Counted from the first letter of the stretch, positions 34,905 to 44,150 are shown. The stretch is 64,000 bases of DNA from Bryobacterales bacterium (GCA_025463005.1 JAOAPR010000027.1:62001-126000), one strand, 5' to 3'. The notes: generated from the letters alone by a model not told the origin. Numbers and translations are program-made.

Positions 34905-35690
34905 ATGGTGCGTGCAGTCCCCGATATTTTAGCCCGCATTGTCGAGCATAAGCGCGCCGAGCTTGTGCGGGATGCCTCGCGCCGAGGCGAACTGGAAAAG
35001 CGCGCGGGTGCACGGACCGGCCAACGTGACTTCCGTCACGCCCTTGAAGCGCGCGCTCCGGCGATCATCTGCGAAATCAAAAAGGCGTCACCTAGTAAAG
35101 GCACACTGGCCCACGGCGAATTCGATCCGGCTTCCATCGCCCGCGAATATTTTCGGGGTGGCGCCGCGGCGCTCAGCGTGCTGACCGACCGCGAGTTTTT
35201 CCACGGAAGCCTGTCAGACCTTGAGGCGGCGCGCGATGCGGTATCTCTGCCGGTGTTGCGCAAGGATTTTACGCTCGATGCATTCCATGTGATCGAAGCC
35301 GCGGCGCACGGTGCCGATGCCATTCTCCTGATTGCCGCGTTGCTGGATGAAAAAGAATTACGCGATTTGCGGGAGCTGGCTGCAAGCTATCAGATGGCGG
35401 CGCTGGTGGAGGTACACGATGCTTCCGAGCTTGAATCCGCACTCGGCTCCGGCGCACAGATCGTGGGCGTCAATAATCGAAACTTGCATACATTTCAGGT
35501 GTCGCATCGGACGTCGGAAGAATTAGCCGAGAAGATTCCGGCGGACGTCCTGAAAATTAGCGAGAGTGGAATTCATCGGCGGTCCGATGTTGAAGAGCTT
35601 CAGGCGTTCGGCTATCAGGCGTTCCTGGTCGGTGAATACCTCATGAGTTCCAAGGATCGAACGGCCGCGGTGAAAGCTTTGTTGCCATGA
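34905..35690 (+). CDS. trpC: Indole-3-glycerol-phosphate synthase
   Basis: A 261-residue TIM-barrel enzyme that closes the indole ring from CdRP in tryptophan synthesis. Family motifs are clear: ICEIKKASPSKGTL with the catalytic Lys, SVLTDREFFHGS, LPVLRKDFTLDAF, VGVNNRNLHTF and LKISESGIHRRSDV with the phosphate site. Length and motifs are normal. It begins 24 bases after the histidine-kinase-like gene and its stop overlaps the start of trpF (ATGA), giving translational coupling. trpE, trpG and trpD are not in this window. Confidence 0.97.
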   Translation: MVRAVPDILARIVEHKRAELVRDASRRGELEKRAGARTGQRDFRHALEARAPAIICEIKKASPSKGTLAHGEFDPASIAREYFRGGAAALSVLTDREFFHGSLSDLEAARDAVSLPVLRKDFTLDAFHVIEAAAHGADAILLIAALLDEKELRDLRELAASYQMAALVEVHDASELESALGSGAQIVGVNNRNLHTFQVSHRTSEELAEKIPADVLKISESGIHRRSDVEELQAFGYQAFLVGEYLMSSKDRTAAVKALLP

Positions 35691-36241
35691 TGGTCAAGGT
35701 CTGCGGAATCACGCGCCGCCAGGATGCGGAAGCCGCTGCCGCTGCGGGGGCCTCGGCTATCGGCTTCGTCTTCGTTCCCCAGAGTCCGCGCTATGTTTTA
35801 CCGGAAACGGCCGCCGAGCTCGGCCGCGGCCTGGATGTGTGGAAAGTCGGGGTGTTCGTCGATGAATCCCCTGAGTTCATCGAAGGTGTGATGCGCACTG
35901 CCCATCTGGACATTGCCCAAGTCTACGGTGAATTGCCCAAAGTCCCTCGCGTCTGGCGCGCGTTTCGCGTAGGGCCGACCTCCAAGTCGGCCAACCATAC
36001 GGTCGAGGCCGTTCTCCTCGACGGCCCGGCCAACGGCATGACCTTCGACTGGACTCAAGCCCGTGGGCTTTCGGGAAAAATAATCCTCGCCGGCGGCCTC
36101 AACGCCTCCAATGTCGCAGAAGCCATCCGCATTGCCCAACCCTGGGGCGTCGACGCCAGCTCGGGTCTCGAGTCCGCTCCCGGAATCAAGGATCACGATA
36201 AGGTGCGGCATTTCGTAAAGGCGGCTCAGCAGGCATCATGA
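35687..36241 (+). CDS. trpF: Phosphoribosylanthranilate isomerase
   Basis: A 184-residue TIM barrel, slightly short for TrpF (about 200). It has catalytic Cys6 in [37 protein letters not shown] with the general-acid Asp, and the phosphate-binding [11 protein letters not shown] and GVDASSGLE. The segment between WRAFRV and AVLLD is short, unusual in composition ([11 protein letters not shown]) and encoded by a palindrome that resembles an intergenic repeat (see the repeat entry). The core motifs remain, so the enzyme is probably active. It overlaps trpC by 4 bases and trpB by 4 bases. Confidence 0.95.
   Translation: MMVKVCGITRRQDAEAAAAAGASAIGFVFVPQSPRYVLPETAAELGRGLDVWKVGVFVDESPEFIEGVMRTAHLDIAQVYGELPKVPRVWRAFRVGPTSKSANHTVEAVLLDGPANGMTFDWTQARGLSGKIILAGGLNASNVAEAIRIAQPWGVDASSGLESAPGIKDHDKVRHFVKAAQQAS
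35969..35992. repeat. REP-like palindrome inside trpF
   Basis: GGCCGACCT-CC-AAGTCGGCC (stem 35973-35981 with 35984-35992, one mispair) lies in the trpF coding sequence. Twenty of 24 bases from GTAGGG on match 52569-52592, downstream of the PQQ dehydrogenase gene. One pair of differences is compensatory (A-T here, G-C there), which supports conservation of the hairpin. Confidence 0.6.
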
Positions 36242-37443
36242 TCACCTCACAACCTGATTCCACCGGTCACTTCGGTCCCTACGGCGGACGCTTCGTGCCG
36301 GAAGTGCTCATGGCGCCGCTCGAGGAGCTCGAACAGGCCTACCGCGCGGCCACCGCCGATCCCCCCTTTCAGGCCGAGCTTACCGATCTCTTGACGCATT
36401 ACGCCGGCCGCCCCACGCCCCTGTATTATGCGCGCCGGCTCAGCGAGACTCTCGGCGGCGCGAAAATTTACCTCAAGCGCGAAGACCTGCTCCACACGGG
36501 CGCGCACAAAATCAACAACTGCCTGGGGCAAGCTCTGCTCGCTCGCCGCATGGGCAAGAAACGCATCATCGCCGAGACCGGCGCGGGGCAGCATGGGGTC
36601 GCCACGGCTACCGTCTGCGCGCTGTTCGGCCTGGAATGTGTCGTCTACATGGGCGAAGAGGACATGCGCCGCCAGCGCCTGAACGTCTTCCGCATGCGGC
36701 TCCTGGGAGCGACAGTAGTGAGTGTCTCGAACGGCAGCCGCACGCTCAAGGACGCCATCAGCGAGGCCATGCGCGACTGGGTCACCAACGTCCACAGCAC
36801 CCATTACCTGCTCGGCTCGGCTCTTGGCGCGCATCCCTATCCGCAAATGGTCCGCGATTTCCATCGTGTGATCGGCGAAGAGACCCGCGCCGAAGTTCTC
36901 AAGCGCGAAGGCCGACTGCCCGATTCGCTTTTCGCCTGTGTGGGCGGGGGTTCGAACGCCATTGGCATGTTCCACGCCTTCATCGGCGACGAAAACGTGA
37001 AGCTGATCGGCATTGAGGCCGGCGGCCGCAGCTTGCAGCTCGGTGAACACGCGGCGCGCTTCGCCGGCGGAGCTCCCGGCGTGCTCCACGGGGCGAAAAG
37101 CTACCTGTTGCAGGATGCCGACGGCCAGGCCGCCCTGACCCACTCGGTTTCCGCAGGTCTCGATTACGTGCTAATTGGGCCTGAACACGCCTGGCTGCAC
37201 GACCGCGGCCGCGCCGAATACACTTCGTGCAGCGATGCCGATGCGCTCGCCGCCGCCAAGAAGCTGGCCCGCACTGAAGGAATCATCCCGGCGCTCGAAT
37301 CCGCGCATGCCGTCCACGAGGCCATCCGCCGCGCGCCCACCGAGCCGGGAAAGTTGTACGTAGTGAACCTCTCGGGCCGCGGCGACAAAGATACCGACAT
37401 TTATCGCGAAAACTTCCCGGAGCTTGACGCAGCCGGAGTGTGA
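36238..37443 (+). CDS. trpB: Tryptophan synthase beta chain
   Basis: A 401-residue PLP enzyme that condenses indole with serine. Lys91 in [20 protein letters not shown] is the Schiff-base lysine. The active-site loop [14 protein letters not shown] and the phosphate cup [15 protein letters not shown] are canonical, and [20 protein letters not shown] with SGRGDKD ends the chain. It is the TrpB1 type that pairs with TrpA, encoded immediately downstream. Its ATG overlaps the trpF stop and its TGA overlaps the trpA ATG. Confidence 0.98.
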   Translation: MITSQPDSTGHFGPYGGRFVPEVLMAPLEELEQAYRAATADPPFQAELTDLLTHYAGRPTPLYYARRLSETLGGAKIYLKREDLLHTGAHKINNCLGQALLARRMGKKRIIAETGAGQHGVATATVCALFGLECVVYMGEEDMRRQRLNVFRMRLLGATVVSVSNGSRTLKDAISEAMRDWVTNVHSTHYLLGSALGAHPYPQMVRDFHRVIGEETRAEVLKREGRLPDSLFACVGGGSNAIGMFHAFIGDENVKLIGIEAGGRSLQLGEHAARFAGGAPGVLHGAKSYLLQDADGQAALTHSVSAGLDYVLIGPEHAWLHDRGRAEYTSCSDADALAAAKKLARTEGIIPALESAHAVHEAIRRAPTEPGKLYVVNLSGRGDKDTDIYRENFPELDAAGV

Positions 37444-38228
37444 TGCAGCCGACCCGAATCCAAAAGCTGTTTGAATTTGTCCGTCAAAAAAATCGTTCCG
37501 CGCTCATCGCCTACGTCACCGCCGGTGATCCCTCTCCCGATCGCACGCCTGAAATCGTCGCGTCGCTAGTGCGCGGGGGTGTCGACCTGATCGAGCTGGG
37601 CGTGCCCTTCTCCGATCCTATTGCCGATGGACCGGTGATCCAGCGCGCCGCCGCCCGCGCATTGCAGGCGGGTACCACGGTTCCGAAGGTTCTGGACATG
37701 GCGCGAGCCATCCGCAAAAATTCCGAGACGCCTCTGCTGCTGTTCACGTACCTGAATCCAGTGCTGCGATATGGGCTCGATAAGCTCGCCCGCGATGCGC
37801 AAGCGGCCGGCATCGACGGCTGCCTGCTCACCGACGTAAGCGTGGAAGAAGCCGAACCCTACGTGGCCGCCATGCGCGCTGCAAGTCTCGATACGGTCTT
37901 CCTCGCCGCCCCGACTTCTACAGACCGCCGTTTGAAGCTGGTCGCGCAATATTCCACGGGTTTCGTGTATCTTGTTTCGAGGACCGGAGTCACTGGTGAA
38001 CAGGCGGCGCTGTCGGAATCGCTCGCTCCCCTGATCGATAAGATGCGCGTCGCGACAAAATTGCCGCTGGCCGCGGGATTCGGGATCTCTACCCCGGAAC
38101 AAGCGGGCGTGGTGGCGAAAATAGCGGATGGAGTGGTGGTGGGGAGCGCGATCGTACGGCAAATCGAGAAGGATCCGGGCGGCCTCGAATCGCTGGCCCG
38201 GTCGCTTGCGGAGAGAATGAAGAAATGA
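37443..38228 (+). CDS. trpA: Tryptophan synthase alpha chain
   Basis: A 261-residue TIM barrel that releases indole from indole-3-glycerol phosphate and channels it to TrpB. Glu51 and Asp62 in LIELGVPFSDPIADGPVIQR are the catalytic pair, and YLVSRTGVTGEQ and LAAGFGISTPEQA form the phosphate site. ATG 37443 shares one base with the trpB stop; GTG 37440 is an alternative one codon earlier. The end overlaps the chorismate mutase gene by 4 bases. Confidence 0.97.
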   Translation: MQPTRIQKLFEFVRQKNRSALIAYVTAGDPSPDRTPEIVASLVRGGVDLIELGVPFSDPIADGPVIQRAAARALQAGTTVPKVLDMARAIRKNSETPLLLFTYLNPVLRYGLDKLARDAQAAGIDGCLLTDVSVEEAEPYVAAMRAASLDTVFLAAPTSTDRRLKLVAQYSTGFVYLVSRTGVTGEQAALSESLAPLIDKMRVATKLPLAAGFGISTPEQAGVVAKIADGVVVGSAIVRQIEKDPGGLESLARSLAERMKK

Positions 38229-38527
38229 CGCCCGAGGAAGGTTGGCGCCTTATCGAAGAGAGCCGCGCACGCATCGACGCGCTCGACCGGAAGCTGGTGG
38301 AGCTGCTGAATGAGCGAACGCGCATGGTGGAACGCATCGGCCGCGCCAAAGCAGAGCTGGATCTTCCTGTCAAGGAATCCAACCGCGAAGATGACGTGTT
38401 TCGAAATGTGCTGGGGCATAATGCCGGCCCCATCCCTCCGGACGCGCTGCGCCGTGTGTTCGAGCGGATCATCGAGGAAATGCGCGAACTTCAGGGCATG
38501 CGCCGGCAATCCTCCGGAACGCCGTGA
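38225..38527 (+). CDS. Chorismate mutase, AroQ type
   Basis: A 100-residue all-helical protein of the AroQ class, which converts chorismate to prephenate for tyrosine and phenylalanine. The first helix RIDALDRKLVELLNERTRMV carries the Arg and Asp/Arg of the active site, IGRAKAELDLPV the conserved Lys, and RIIEEMRELQGM closes the bundle. It is free-standing, with no prephenate dehydratase or DAHP synthase part attached. It overlaps trpA and tyrA by 4 bases each, so tryptophan and tyrosine branches are co-expressed here. Confidence 0.94.
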   Translation: MTPEEGWRLIEESRARIDALDRKLVELLNERTRMVERIGRAKAELDLPVKESNREDDVFRNVLGHNAGPIPPDALRRVFERIIEEMRELQGMRRQSSGTP

Positions 38528-39321
38528 CCAACGTCGCGATTGTCGGAGTCGGTCTTATCGGCGGATCTTTCGCCCTGGCGCTGCGCAGGGCCGGCTTCGA
38601 GGGTAAGATCGTCGGGGTCAGCTCTACGTCTACGGTGCAGAAAGCTCTCGCCCGCGGCGTCATTGATGAAGCGCTTCCGCTGTCAGAAGCTGCGGCGACC
38701 GCAGATCTCATCTATCTCTCCCAACCCATCAGCCAGATTCTTGAGACGCTCGATGTCCTCGACGCGCACGTGCGCCCGGGCACTTTGATCACCGACGCCG
38801 GCAGTACCAAAGCGGCCATTTGCGAACGCGCCACAGCGAAAATCCGGCGCGGCCGTTTCGTTGGTGGGCACCCTATGGCCGGTAAGGAATCGCGCGGCGT
38901 GGAGCAAGCTGATGCCGAACTCTTTCACGGTCGGCCCTACGTGTTGACTGCGCGGGAGCCTCAGTTAGAAGCCTGGATCGAACGTTTTGGAGCTCGCCTG
39001 GTGATTCTCGACCCCCTGGAACATGACCGGCAGGTCGCGTTCGTGTCCCATCTACCGCAGCTGCTTTCGACCACGCTCGCGTCGATACTTGCCGGGAAGG
39101 AAAACGTGGCTGGCCCGGCCGCCGCCGATCTCACCCGCCTCGCGCTGAGTCCCTACGATATATGGCGCGACATTTTCGCTACCAATGCCGAGCCCATTGA
39201 CGCCGCCCTCAGCGCCTATATTGCCCGTCTGGAAGAGGTTCGCTCCCAACTGCGTGGTTCGGAGATGGAAGCTCTGTTCTCCCGTGCGGCCGCCTCCGCC
39301 CGCGCCCTCCGCGGTAAGTAG
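38524..39321 (+). CDS. tyrA: Prephenate/arogenate dehydrogenase
   Basis: A 265-residue NAD(P)-dependent enzyme of tyrosine synthesis. The N-terminal nucleotide-binding motif VAIVGVGLIGGSFALALRRA is followed by YLSQPI, TDAGSTKAAI, and GRFVGGHPMAGKESRGVEQA, in which the His and the GHPMAGxE segment form the active site. A helical dimerisation domain follows (QVAFVSHLPQLLSTTLAS). No ACT domain is attached, so feedback by tyrosine is not evident. The start is GTG 38524, overlapping the chorismate mutase stop; the gene ends the trp-tyr run. Confidence 0.95.
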   Translation: MTNVAIVGVGLIGGSFALALRRAGFEGKIVGVSSTSTVQKALARGVIDEALPLSEAAATADLIYLSQPISQILETLDVLDAHVRPGTLITDAGSTKAAICERATAKIRRGRFVGGHPMAGKESRGVEQADAELFHGRPYVLTAREPQLEAWIERFGARLVILDPLEHDRQVAFVSHLPQLLSTTLASILAGKENVAGPAAADLTRLALSPYDIWRDIFATNAEPIDAALSAYIARLEEVRSQLRGSEMEALFSRAAASARALRGK

Positions 39322-39341
39322 GGGCGAAGCAAGCCTCGCCC
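39321..39341. repeat. Short inverted repeat at the tyrA stop
   Basis: GGGCGA (39322-39327) and TCGCCC (39336-39341) flank an 8-base loop, starting at the last base of the tyrA stop codon. A run of five Ts follows at 39352-39356, so it may act as a weak terminator of the trp-tyr unit. Confidence 0.4.
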
Positions 39342-39469
39342 TCCCAGCGGCATTTTTCGGCCCGTGTGCGATCCACATGTGAAGTTCAGGCACACCCCGC
39401 CGAAAGGTAAGATGCTCAAAATAAAGATGCAACCAATCGGACCCCCGCGTGCGTCTAACGCTTTCACGT

Positions 39470-40723
39470 ATGCGTAAGCTGTTGCTCACGGGCATCTTCG
39501 CGATCGTGCTCCCGGCCGGCTGTCTCCCGCTCCCGGACGAGCCTCCCGACGAAGCCGGGCCGACCAATGTCAACACGCGATTCATCGTGGAAAGCGTCAA
39601 CGTCTCGGGGCGGGGCAGTCCCAAGCTCAGCGACCCGTTGCGCTCTGAGCTGAACCAGGTGGTCGGGCAGAAATTCGACCCACCGCTGCTCCAACGTCTG
39701 GCCGATCACATCAAGCAGGAACTTCACGTTCCCGACGTCCGGATGCACGTCGCCAAAGGCGGAATGCCGGACCACGTGATCGTGAACTTCGAGATTGGCG
39801 CCGAGCGGGAAAAGCGCTTCGACCTGGATCTGGCCCGCTTTCTGTACCACTCCAAGCAAGGCTGGTCCGGGCAGGGCCATGCGGTCGTGAACATCCATGA
39901 GAATGCCTTCAGCTTCGGTATGATCAGCGACGGCGACCGCCTGAGTGAGCGCTACGCCGGCATACAGGCCGGCTACGAGAGGCGCCACGTGGGTACGGAC
40001 CGGCTCCAGCTCCGCTTCGATTTCTCGAGCTATCACGAGCAGTGGAACCGGGCTTCCTTGCTGGTAGCCGCTCCTGGCGACATCTACCGGACCCGTACCC
40101 ACTTTTCTCCCATGGCGAATATTGTGATTCTGGAGCCGCTCGAGCTGAGCTTTGGCGTCGACTTCGCGCGATATCGGCTGAGTCTGCCGGTAGCGAAAAC
40201 CGAATCGTCCAACGCGGTGGTAACAACTCTGCGCTACCACCAGCGTTGGGGTTCGGGCAAAGACGAAGGCGAGCATGATCTCCGCGCGTCTTATTCTCTG
40301 CGCGCCGGCACGCACTTCCTCGAAAGCGATCCGGTCTTCGCGCGGCATCAGGCCGAGGCGCGCTATCGCTTCCGCCGCGGCCATCAGGATCTCTCGGTCG
40401 GATTCCTCGCGGGAAGAATCTCAGGCCGGGCGCCGCTGTTCGAACGCTTCGTCCTGGGAAATGCCGAGACGCTCCGCGGCTGGAACAAGTTCGATCTGGA
40501 TCCGCTGGGCGCTTCGCACGTGGCGCACGGGTCCATAGATTACAGTTATCGCGGCTTGCTGGTGTTCTACGACACCGGGGCCGTATGGGACCGGCCGGAA
40601 GAGCGCGAGCAGAAGCAGTCGCTCGGCCTCGGCTGCAGGAAAGGCGGGTTTCAGTTGGCGGTGGCCTTCCCGGTGAAAAGCGGGGCCGTCAATCCGGTGT
40701 TTTACGCAGGGATGAATTTCTAG
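39470..40723 (+). CDS. Omp85/BamA-like outer-membrane barrel protein
   Basis: A 417-residue envelope protein. One POTRA-like beta-alpha domain is visible (RFIVESVNVSGRGSPKLSDP to VIVNFEIG, about 30-115) and the rest is a 16-strand-type barrel with alternating polarity, including FVLGNAETLRGWNKFDLDPL, which matches the conserved lid-loop region of Omp85 proteins (usually RGY or RGW), and a final aromatic residue (YAGMNF). Omp85 proteins insert or secrete outer-membrane proteins. The N terminus MRKLLLTGIFAIVLPAGC ends in a lipobox-like Cys18, which is unusual for a barrel. Start 39470 is chosen for this signal; an in-frame GTG lies 21 bases upstream. Confidence 0.75.
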   Translation: MRKLLLTGIFAIVLPAGCLPLPDEPPDEAGPTNVNTRFIVESVNVSGRGSPKLSDPLRSELNQVVGQKFDPPLLQRLADHIKQELHVPDVRMHVAKGGMPDHVIVNFEIGAEREKRFDLDLARFLYHSKQGWSGQGHAVVNIHENAFSFGMISDGDRLSERYAGIQAGYERRHVGTDRLQLRFDFSSYHEQWNRASLLVAAPGDIYRTRTHFSPMANIVILEPLELSFGVDFARYRLSLPVAKTESSNAVVTTLRYHQRWGSGKDEGEHDLRASYSLRAGTHFLESDPVFARHQAEARYRFRRGHQDLSVGFLAGRISGRAPLFERFVLGNAETLRGWNKFDLDPLGASHVAHGSIDYSYRGLLVFYDTGAVWDRPEEREQKQSLGLGCRKGGFQLAVAFPVKSGAVNPVFYAGMNF

Positions 40724-40747
40724 TAGCGAGCTTTTAGACAACAAGCG

Positions 40748-41362
40748 ATGCGCGTGCGCACCATCAAACCGTGGTGGCTGATTGCGGCGTTTCTCTCCGG
40801 GCTGGCTTTTGCGATGTGGGCCGAGGAGCTGATCCTCAGCACGCAGGAAAGCCGCCTGGAGTTTTCCGCGCCGCGGCTGCATTTCCTCGTCGGAAAACCT
40901 TTGGAGCGCCTGCGCAACGCTTCGGAAGTGCCCTTCGATTTTAAGATCACTCTGTGGTCGGGAAACCGCAGCCATATGCTGCGCGAAACTCCTGCGCGAT
41001 TCGTGGTGAGCTACGATCTGTGGGAGGAGAAGTTTTCGGTGACCAAGATGGTGACTCCCCGCAGGACCGCACGCCATCTAACCGATATAGGCGCCGAAGC
41101 GTGGTGTCTCCAGGAGATGGCCATGGACATAACCGGCGTCAACGCCAGCGAGCCGCTGTGGGCCCGTCTGGAAATCCGAGCCGAGGACGGCAAGGAGACC
41201 GGTCTGCCGTTCGGACGCGGAAGCATCACGGATTCGGGCATCAGTCTGTCCAGCCTGATCGAGATTTTCAGCCGTCCGGCCGCGACGACGCAGCCCCACT
41301 GGTCGGTCGAGACCGGGCCCGTGACGCTGGACGAGCTGCGGCGGAGCCGCCGGCGCGGCTGA
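40748..41362 (+). CDS. DUF4390-like anchored protein preceding a NtrY-type kinase
   Basis: A 204-residue protein with one N-terminal membrane anchor (KPWWLIAAFLSGLAFAMWA) and an exported beta-rich domain (LEFSAPRLHFLVGKPLERLR, PFDFKITLWSGN, VVSYDLWEEKFSV). The position just upstream of an NtrY-like kinase, together with this layout, recalls the DUF4390 proteins found in ntrYX loci of proteobacteria; the assignment is by resemblance and context only. It could sense or transmit an envelope signal to the kinase. The kinase gene starts 52 bases downstream. Confidence 0.65.
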   Translation: MRVRTIKPWWLIAAFLSGLAFAMWAEELILSTQESRLEFSAPRLHFLVGKPLERLRNASEVPFDFKITLWSGNRSHMLRETPARFVVSYDLWEEKFSVTKMVTPRRTARHLTDIGAEAWCLQEMAMDITGVNASEPLWARLEIRAEDGKETGLPFGRGSITDSGISLSSLIEIFSRPAATTQPHWSVETGPVTLDELRRSRRRG

Positions 41363-41414
41363 TAATGGAAGAGCCCCAGAACCGAACCGCGCGCGATAGC
41401 GAGCGGCTGTAGTC

Positions 41415-42785
41415 ATGAATCGGCTTCGCACGCGCCTGATTGCCGTTTTTCTCCTCGCCACCCTTCTGCCCCTGGGGCTCACCCTGTGGACCTCACTGAG
41501 TTTGCTCGAACACAGCCTGCAAATGGCGCCGCTGAACGAACTGGACGCCTTGTCCCAGTCGCTTGAGAAAACCGGGCGCGAGCTGTATCAGCAGGCTCGC
41601 GAATCGCTGCGCCGTGACGCCTCTGAGGGTCGTATCCAGCCGGTGGAACTCAGCCCGGCTGAGGCCCAGGCGTTCCGGGAACGCGGCCTCGACGAGGAAT
41701 TCGTTCTGGCAGGCGCCAACGGCGACCGGCTGGATTACTACGTCGTGGGAAAACACAACGTTCTTATGTTTTCCCGGCAACTGCGCGTGCCTCTCGGCGA
41801 GCTAACCAGGCAGATCGGCGAAGCGCGGCAAACCGTGGAAACCTCGGGAATTCGCGATTTCCGCCGGGGCTTCACCCGTACGCTGCTTTTGATTGCGGCT
41901 TCGCTGTGGCTGGCGGCGCTGGCCGCGCTGGTATTTCTGGCCGCGCGCATCAGCCGTCCGGTTCGGCAGTTGACGCAAGGATTGGAACGCGTGGCTGCGG
42001 GCGACCTGGCAACTCGTGTGCCTGAAGCGGGTTCGGGCGAAATCGCCGCCGCGATGCAGGCATTCAATCACATGGCGAGCCAGCTCCAGCAGGCCCAGGA
42101 GCGCCTGATCCAGGTGACCCGCGTGGCTAGCTGGCAGGCCCTGGCACGCAAGATGGCGCACGAAGTGAAGAATTCGCTCACGCCGATTCGACTGACCATG
42201 GAAGAGATCGTCAGCCGCCAGGGCGCCGCAGACAGCGCTTTTCTCGAACAGGCTGCCCAGATCGTCGCCGATGAAGTGAACACCCTGGAAAAACGCGTCC
42301 GCGCATTTTCGGAATTCTCCGCCGAACCACCCGTGCTACCGGCCGAGATCGATGTTAACGCGCTGGTGGAAGAACGCGTCTCCTTCCTCAAGAACGCGCA
42401 CCCGGAAGTGATTTATCAAGTGAGTCTCGCGCCCGACCGGCCCAAGGCTGTCGCCGATCCGGACCTGATCAAGGGCGTGCTTACAAATCTGTTGGAGAAT
42501 GCCGCCGAAGCCGCTCGTCCTGGTGGCGTGGTGATGGCGCGCACCGCGCGTTCGGGAGAACAGTTGAATATCGAAGTGCACGACTCGGGTCCGGGGCTCA
42601 GCCTGCAGGCGCAGTCGAGCCTGTTCGAGCCGACCATTTCCTTTAAAAAGGGCGGCATGGGCCTGGGGCTCTCAATTGCGCGCAGGAGCGCCTTGTTGTG
42701 CGGCGGCGATATTCAGAGGCTCGACGGTGAGCTGGGCGGCGCGGCGTTTCGTGTGATTCTGGCTGCGGCACGGAACGGGGCCTGA
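41415..42785 (+). CDS. NtrY-like membrane sensor histidine kinase
   Basis: A 456-residue kinase. It has two membrane helices (about 8-31 and 155-177) enclosing a periplasmic region of about 120 residues, a HAMP domain (LAARISRPVRQLTQGLERVA), then HisKA with His249 in ALARKMAHEVKNSLTPIRLT and a complete ATPase domain (N-box LTNLLENAAEAA, G1 VHDSGPGLS, G2 GGMGLGLSIARRS). The H-box MAHEVKNSLTPI is characteristic of NtrY. It should phosphorylate the sigma54 activator encoded 13 bases after its stop. The stimulus is unknown. Confidence 0.94.
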   Translation: MNRLRTRLIAVFLLATLLPLGLTLWTSLSLLEHSLQMAPLNELDALSQSLEKTGRELYQQARESLRRDASEGRIQPVELSPAEAQAFRERGLDEEFVLAGANGDRLDYYVVGKHNVLMFSRQLRVPLGELTRQIGEARQTVETSGIRDFRRGFTRTLLLIAASLWLAALAALVFLAARISRPVRQLTQGLERVAAGDLATRVPEAGSGEIAAAMQAFNHMASQLQQAQERLIQVTRVASWQALARKMAHEVKNSLTPIRLTMEEIVSRQGAADSAFLEQAAQIVADEVNTLEKRVRAFSEFSAEPPVLPAEIDVNALVEERVSFLKNAHPEVIYQVSLAPDRPKAVADPDLIKGVLTNLLENAAEAARPGGVVMARTARSGEQLNIEVHDSGPGLSLQAQSSLFEPTISFKKGGMGLGLSIARRSALLCGGDIQRLDGELGGAAFRVILAAARNGA

Positions 42786-42798
42786 CACGTCTAAATAC

Positions 42799-44136
42799 AT
42801 GGCCCAGCGGCGCATCCTGGTAGTCGACGACGAAGAAAACATCGGGCGAAGCCTGCGCCTGATTCTGGAGCGCGAGGGCTATGCGGTAAGCCTGTGCTCA
42901 TCGATCGGCGAGGCCAAGGCTTTTCCGCAACGTCCCGACGTCTACCTGCTGGATGTGCGGCTGCCCGATGGAACCGGCATCGATCTGTTGCGATGGCTGA
43001 AGTCCAATGACAATGACGCGCCGGTGATCATGATCTCGGGTCACGGGACCATTGCGGATGCCGTGGAAGCAACTCGCGCGGGCGCCTTCGATTTTCTGGA
43101 AAAACCTCTAGGCCGCGAGCACGTTTTGCTGGCCCTGAGGCACGCGCTGGACGAGTCCAAACTGCGCGAAGAGAACCGGCATCTGCGCGAACTGGTGGGC
43201 GGTGCGCGCATGATAGGATCGAGCCCGGCCTTCGAGCGCGTTCTGGAACAAGCCACCATGGCCGCGCGCAGCGACGCGCGGGTGCTCCTGGCTGGAGAAT
43301 CCGGCACGGGCAAGGAACTGCTGGCGGCGCACATCCACGCCGAAAGCCCGTTCTCCGCGGGTCCGTTCGTCAAAGTGAACTGCGCGGCGATTCCCACCGA
43401 GCTGATCGAAAGCGAGCTGTTCGGACACGAAAAAGGCGCCTTCACGGGCGCGACATCGGCGCGGCGCGGAAAGTTCGAGCTGGCCGACCGCGGCACGTTG
43501 TTTCTGGACGAGGTCGGCGACCTGCACGCATCGTCGCAGGCTAAGCTGCTACGGGTCTTGCAGGAGGGCGAGTTTCATCGCGTGGGCGGTGAGCAATCGA
43601 TTCGCGTGTCGGTGCGCGTAATCGCGGCGACCAATCGCGATCTGAGCGAGATGGTCGCGCAACAAAAATTTAGGGAGGATCTGTACTATCGCCTATGTGT
43701 GGTGCCGGTGCGCGTGCCGAGCCTTCGCGAGCGGCGGGAGGATATCGGTGCGCTGGCCGAGTATTTCCTGGCTGAGTTTTGCAATCGCAATAATTTCCGG
43801 CCGAAGCGGCTGGCCGAGAGCGCCTTCGAGGCGTTCGAGGATTACGGCTGGCCGGGGAACATTCGCGAGCTGCGCAATACCGTGGAGCGCATGGCGATTT
43901 TAACGCGCGGCGACGAGATCGACGGCGAGGCGGTGCCGGTGGAGATCCGTATCGCGCGGGGCGCTGGAGCCAAGGGAAACCTGCGCGAGGCGCGCGAATC
44001 TGCCGAGCGTGAACACATTCTTAAGGCGCTGGAAGAATCCAAGTGGAATGTCTCCGGCGCTGCGCGCGTGCTGGGGATGGAGCGAACGAACCTGCACAAA
44101 CGTATCCGGGCGCTCGGTTTGAGCAGGGAGAAGTAA
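42799..44136 (+). CDS. Sigma54-dependent NtrC/NtrX-family response regulator
   Basis: A 445-residue activator with three domains. The receiver contains D10/D11 and phospho-acceptor D52 in YLLDVRLPDGTG. The AAA+ domain has Walker A GESGTGKE (166-173), the sigma54-contacting loop GAFTGA (213-218) and Walker B GTLFLDEVGDL (232-242), all intact. A Fis-type helix-turn-helix closes it (NVSGAARVLGMERTNLHKRI). It should bind enhancers and remodel sigma54 polymerase with ATP when phosphorylated. It lies in the same operon as the NtrY-like kinase. Confidence 0.96.
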   Translation: MAQRRILVVDDEENIGRSLRLILEREGYAVSLCSSIGEAKAFPQRPDVYLLDVRLPDGTGIDLLRWLKSNDNDAPVIMISGHGTIADAVEATRAGAFDFLEKPLGREHVLLALRHALDESKLREENRHLRELVGGARMIGSSPAFERVLEQATMAARSDARVLLAGESGTGKELLAAHIHAESPFSAGPFVKVNCAAIPTELIESELFGHEKGAFTGATSARRGKFELADRGTLFLDEVGDLHASSQAKLLRVLQEGEFHRVGGEQSIRVSVRVIAATNRDLSEMVAQQKFREDLYYRLCVVPVRVPSLRERREDIGALAEYFLAEFCNRNNFRPKRLAESAFEAFEDYGWPGNIRELRNTVERMAILTRGDEIDGEAVPVEIRIARGAGAKGNLREARESAEREHILKALEESKWNVSGAARVLGMERTNLHKRIRALGLSREK

Positions 44137-44150
44137 CCTAACTTCACCCC

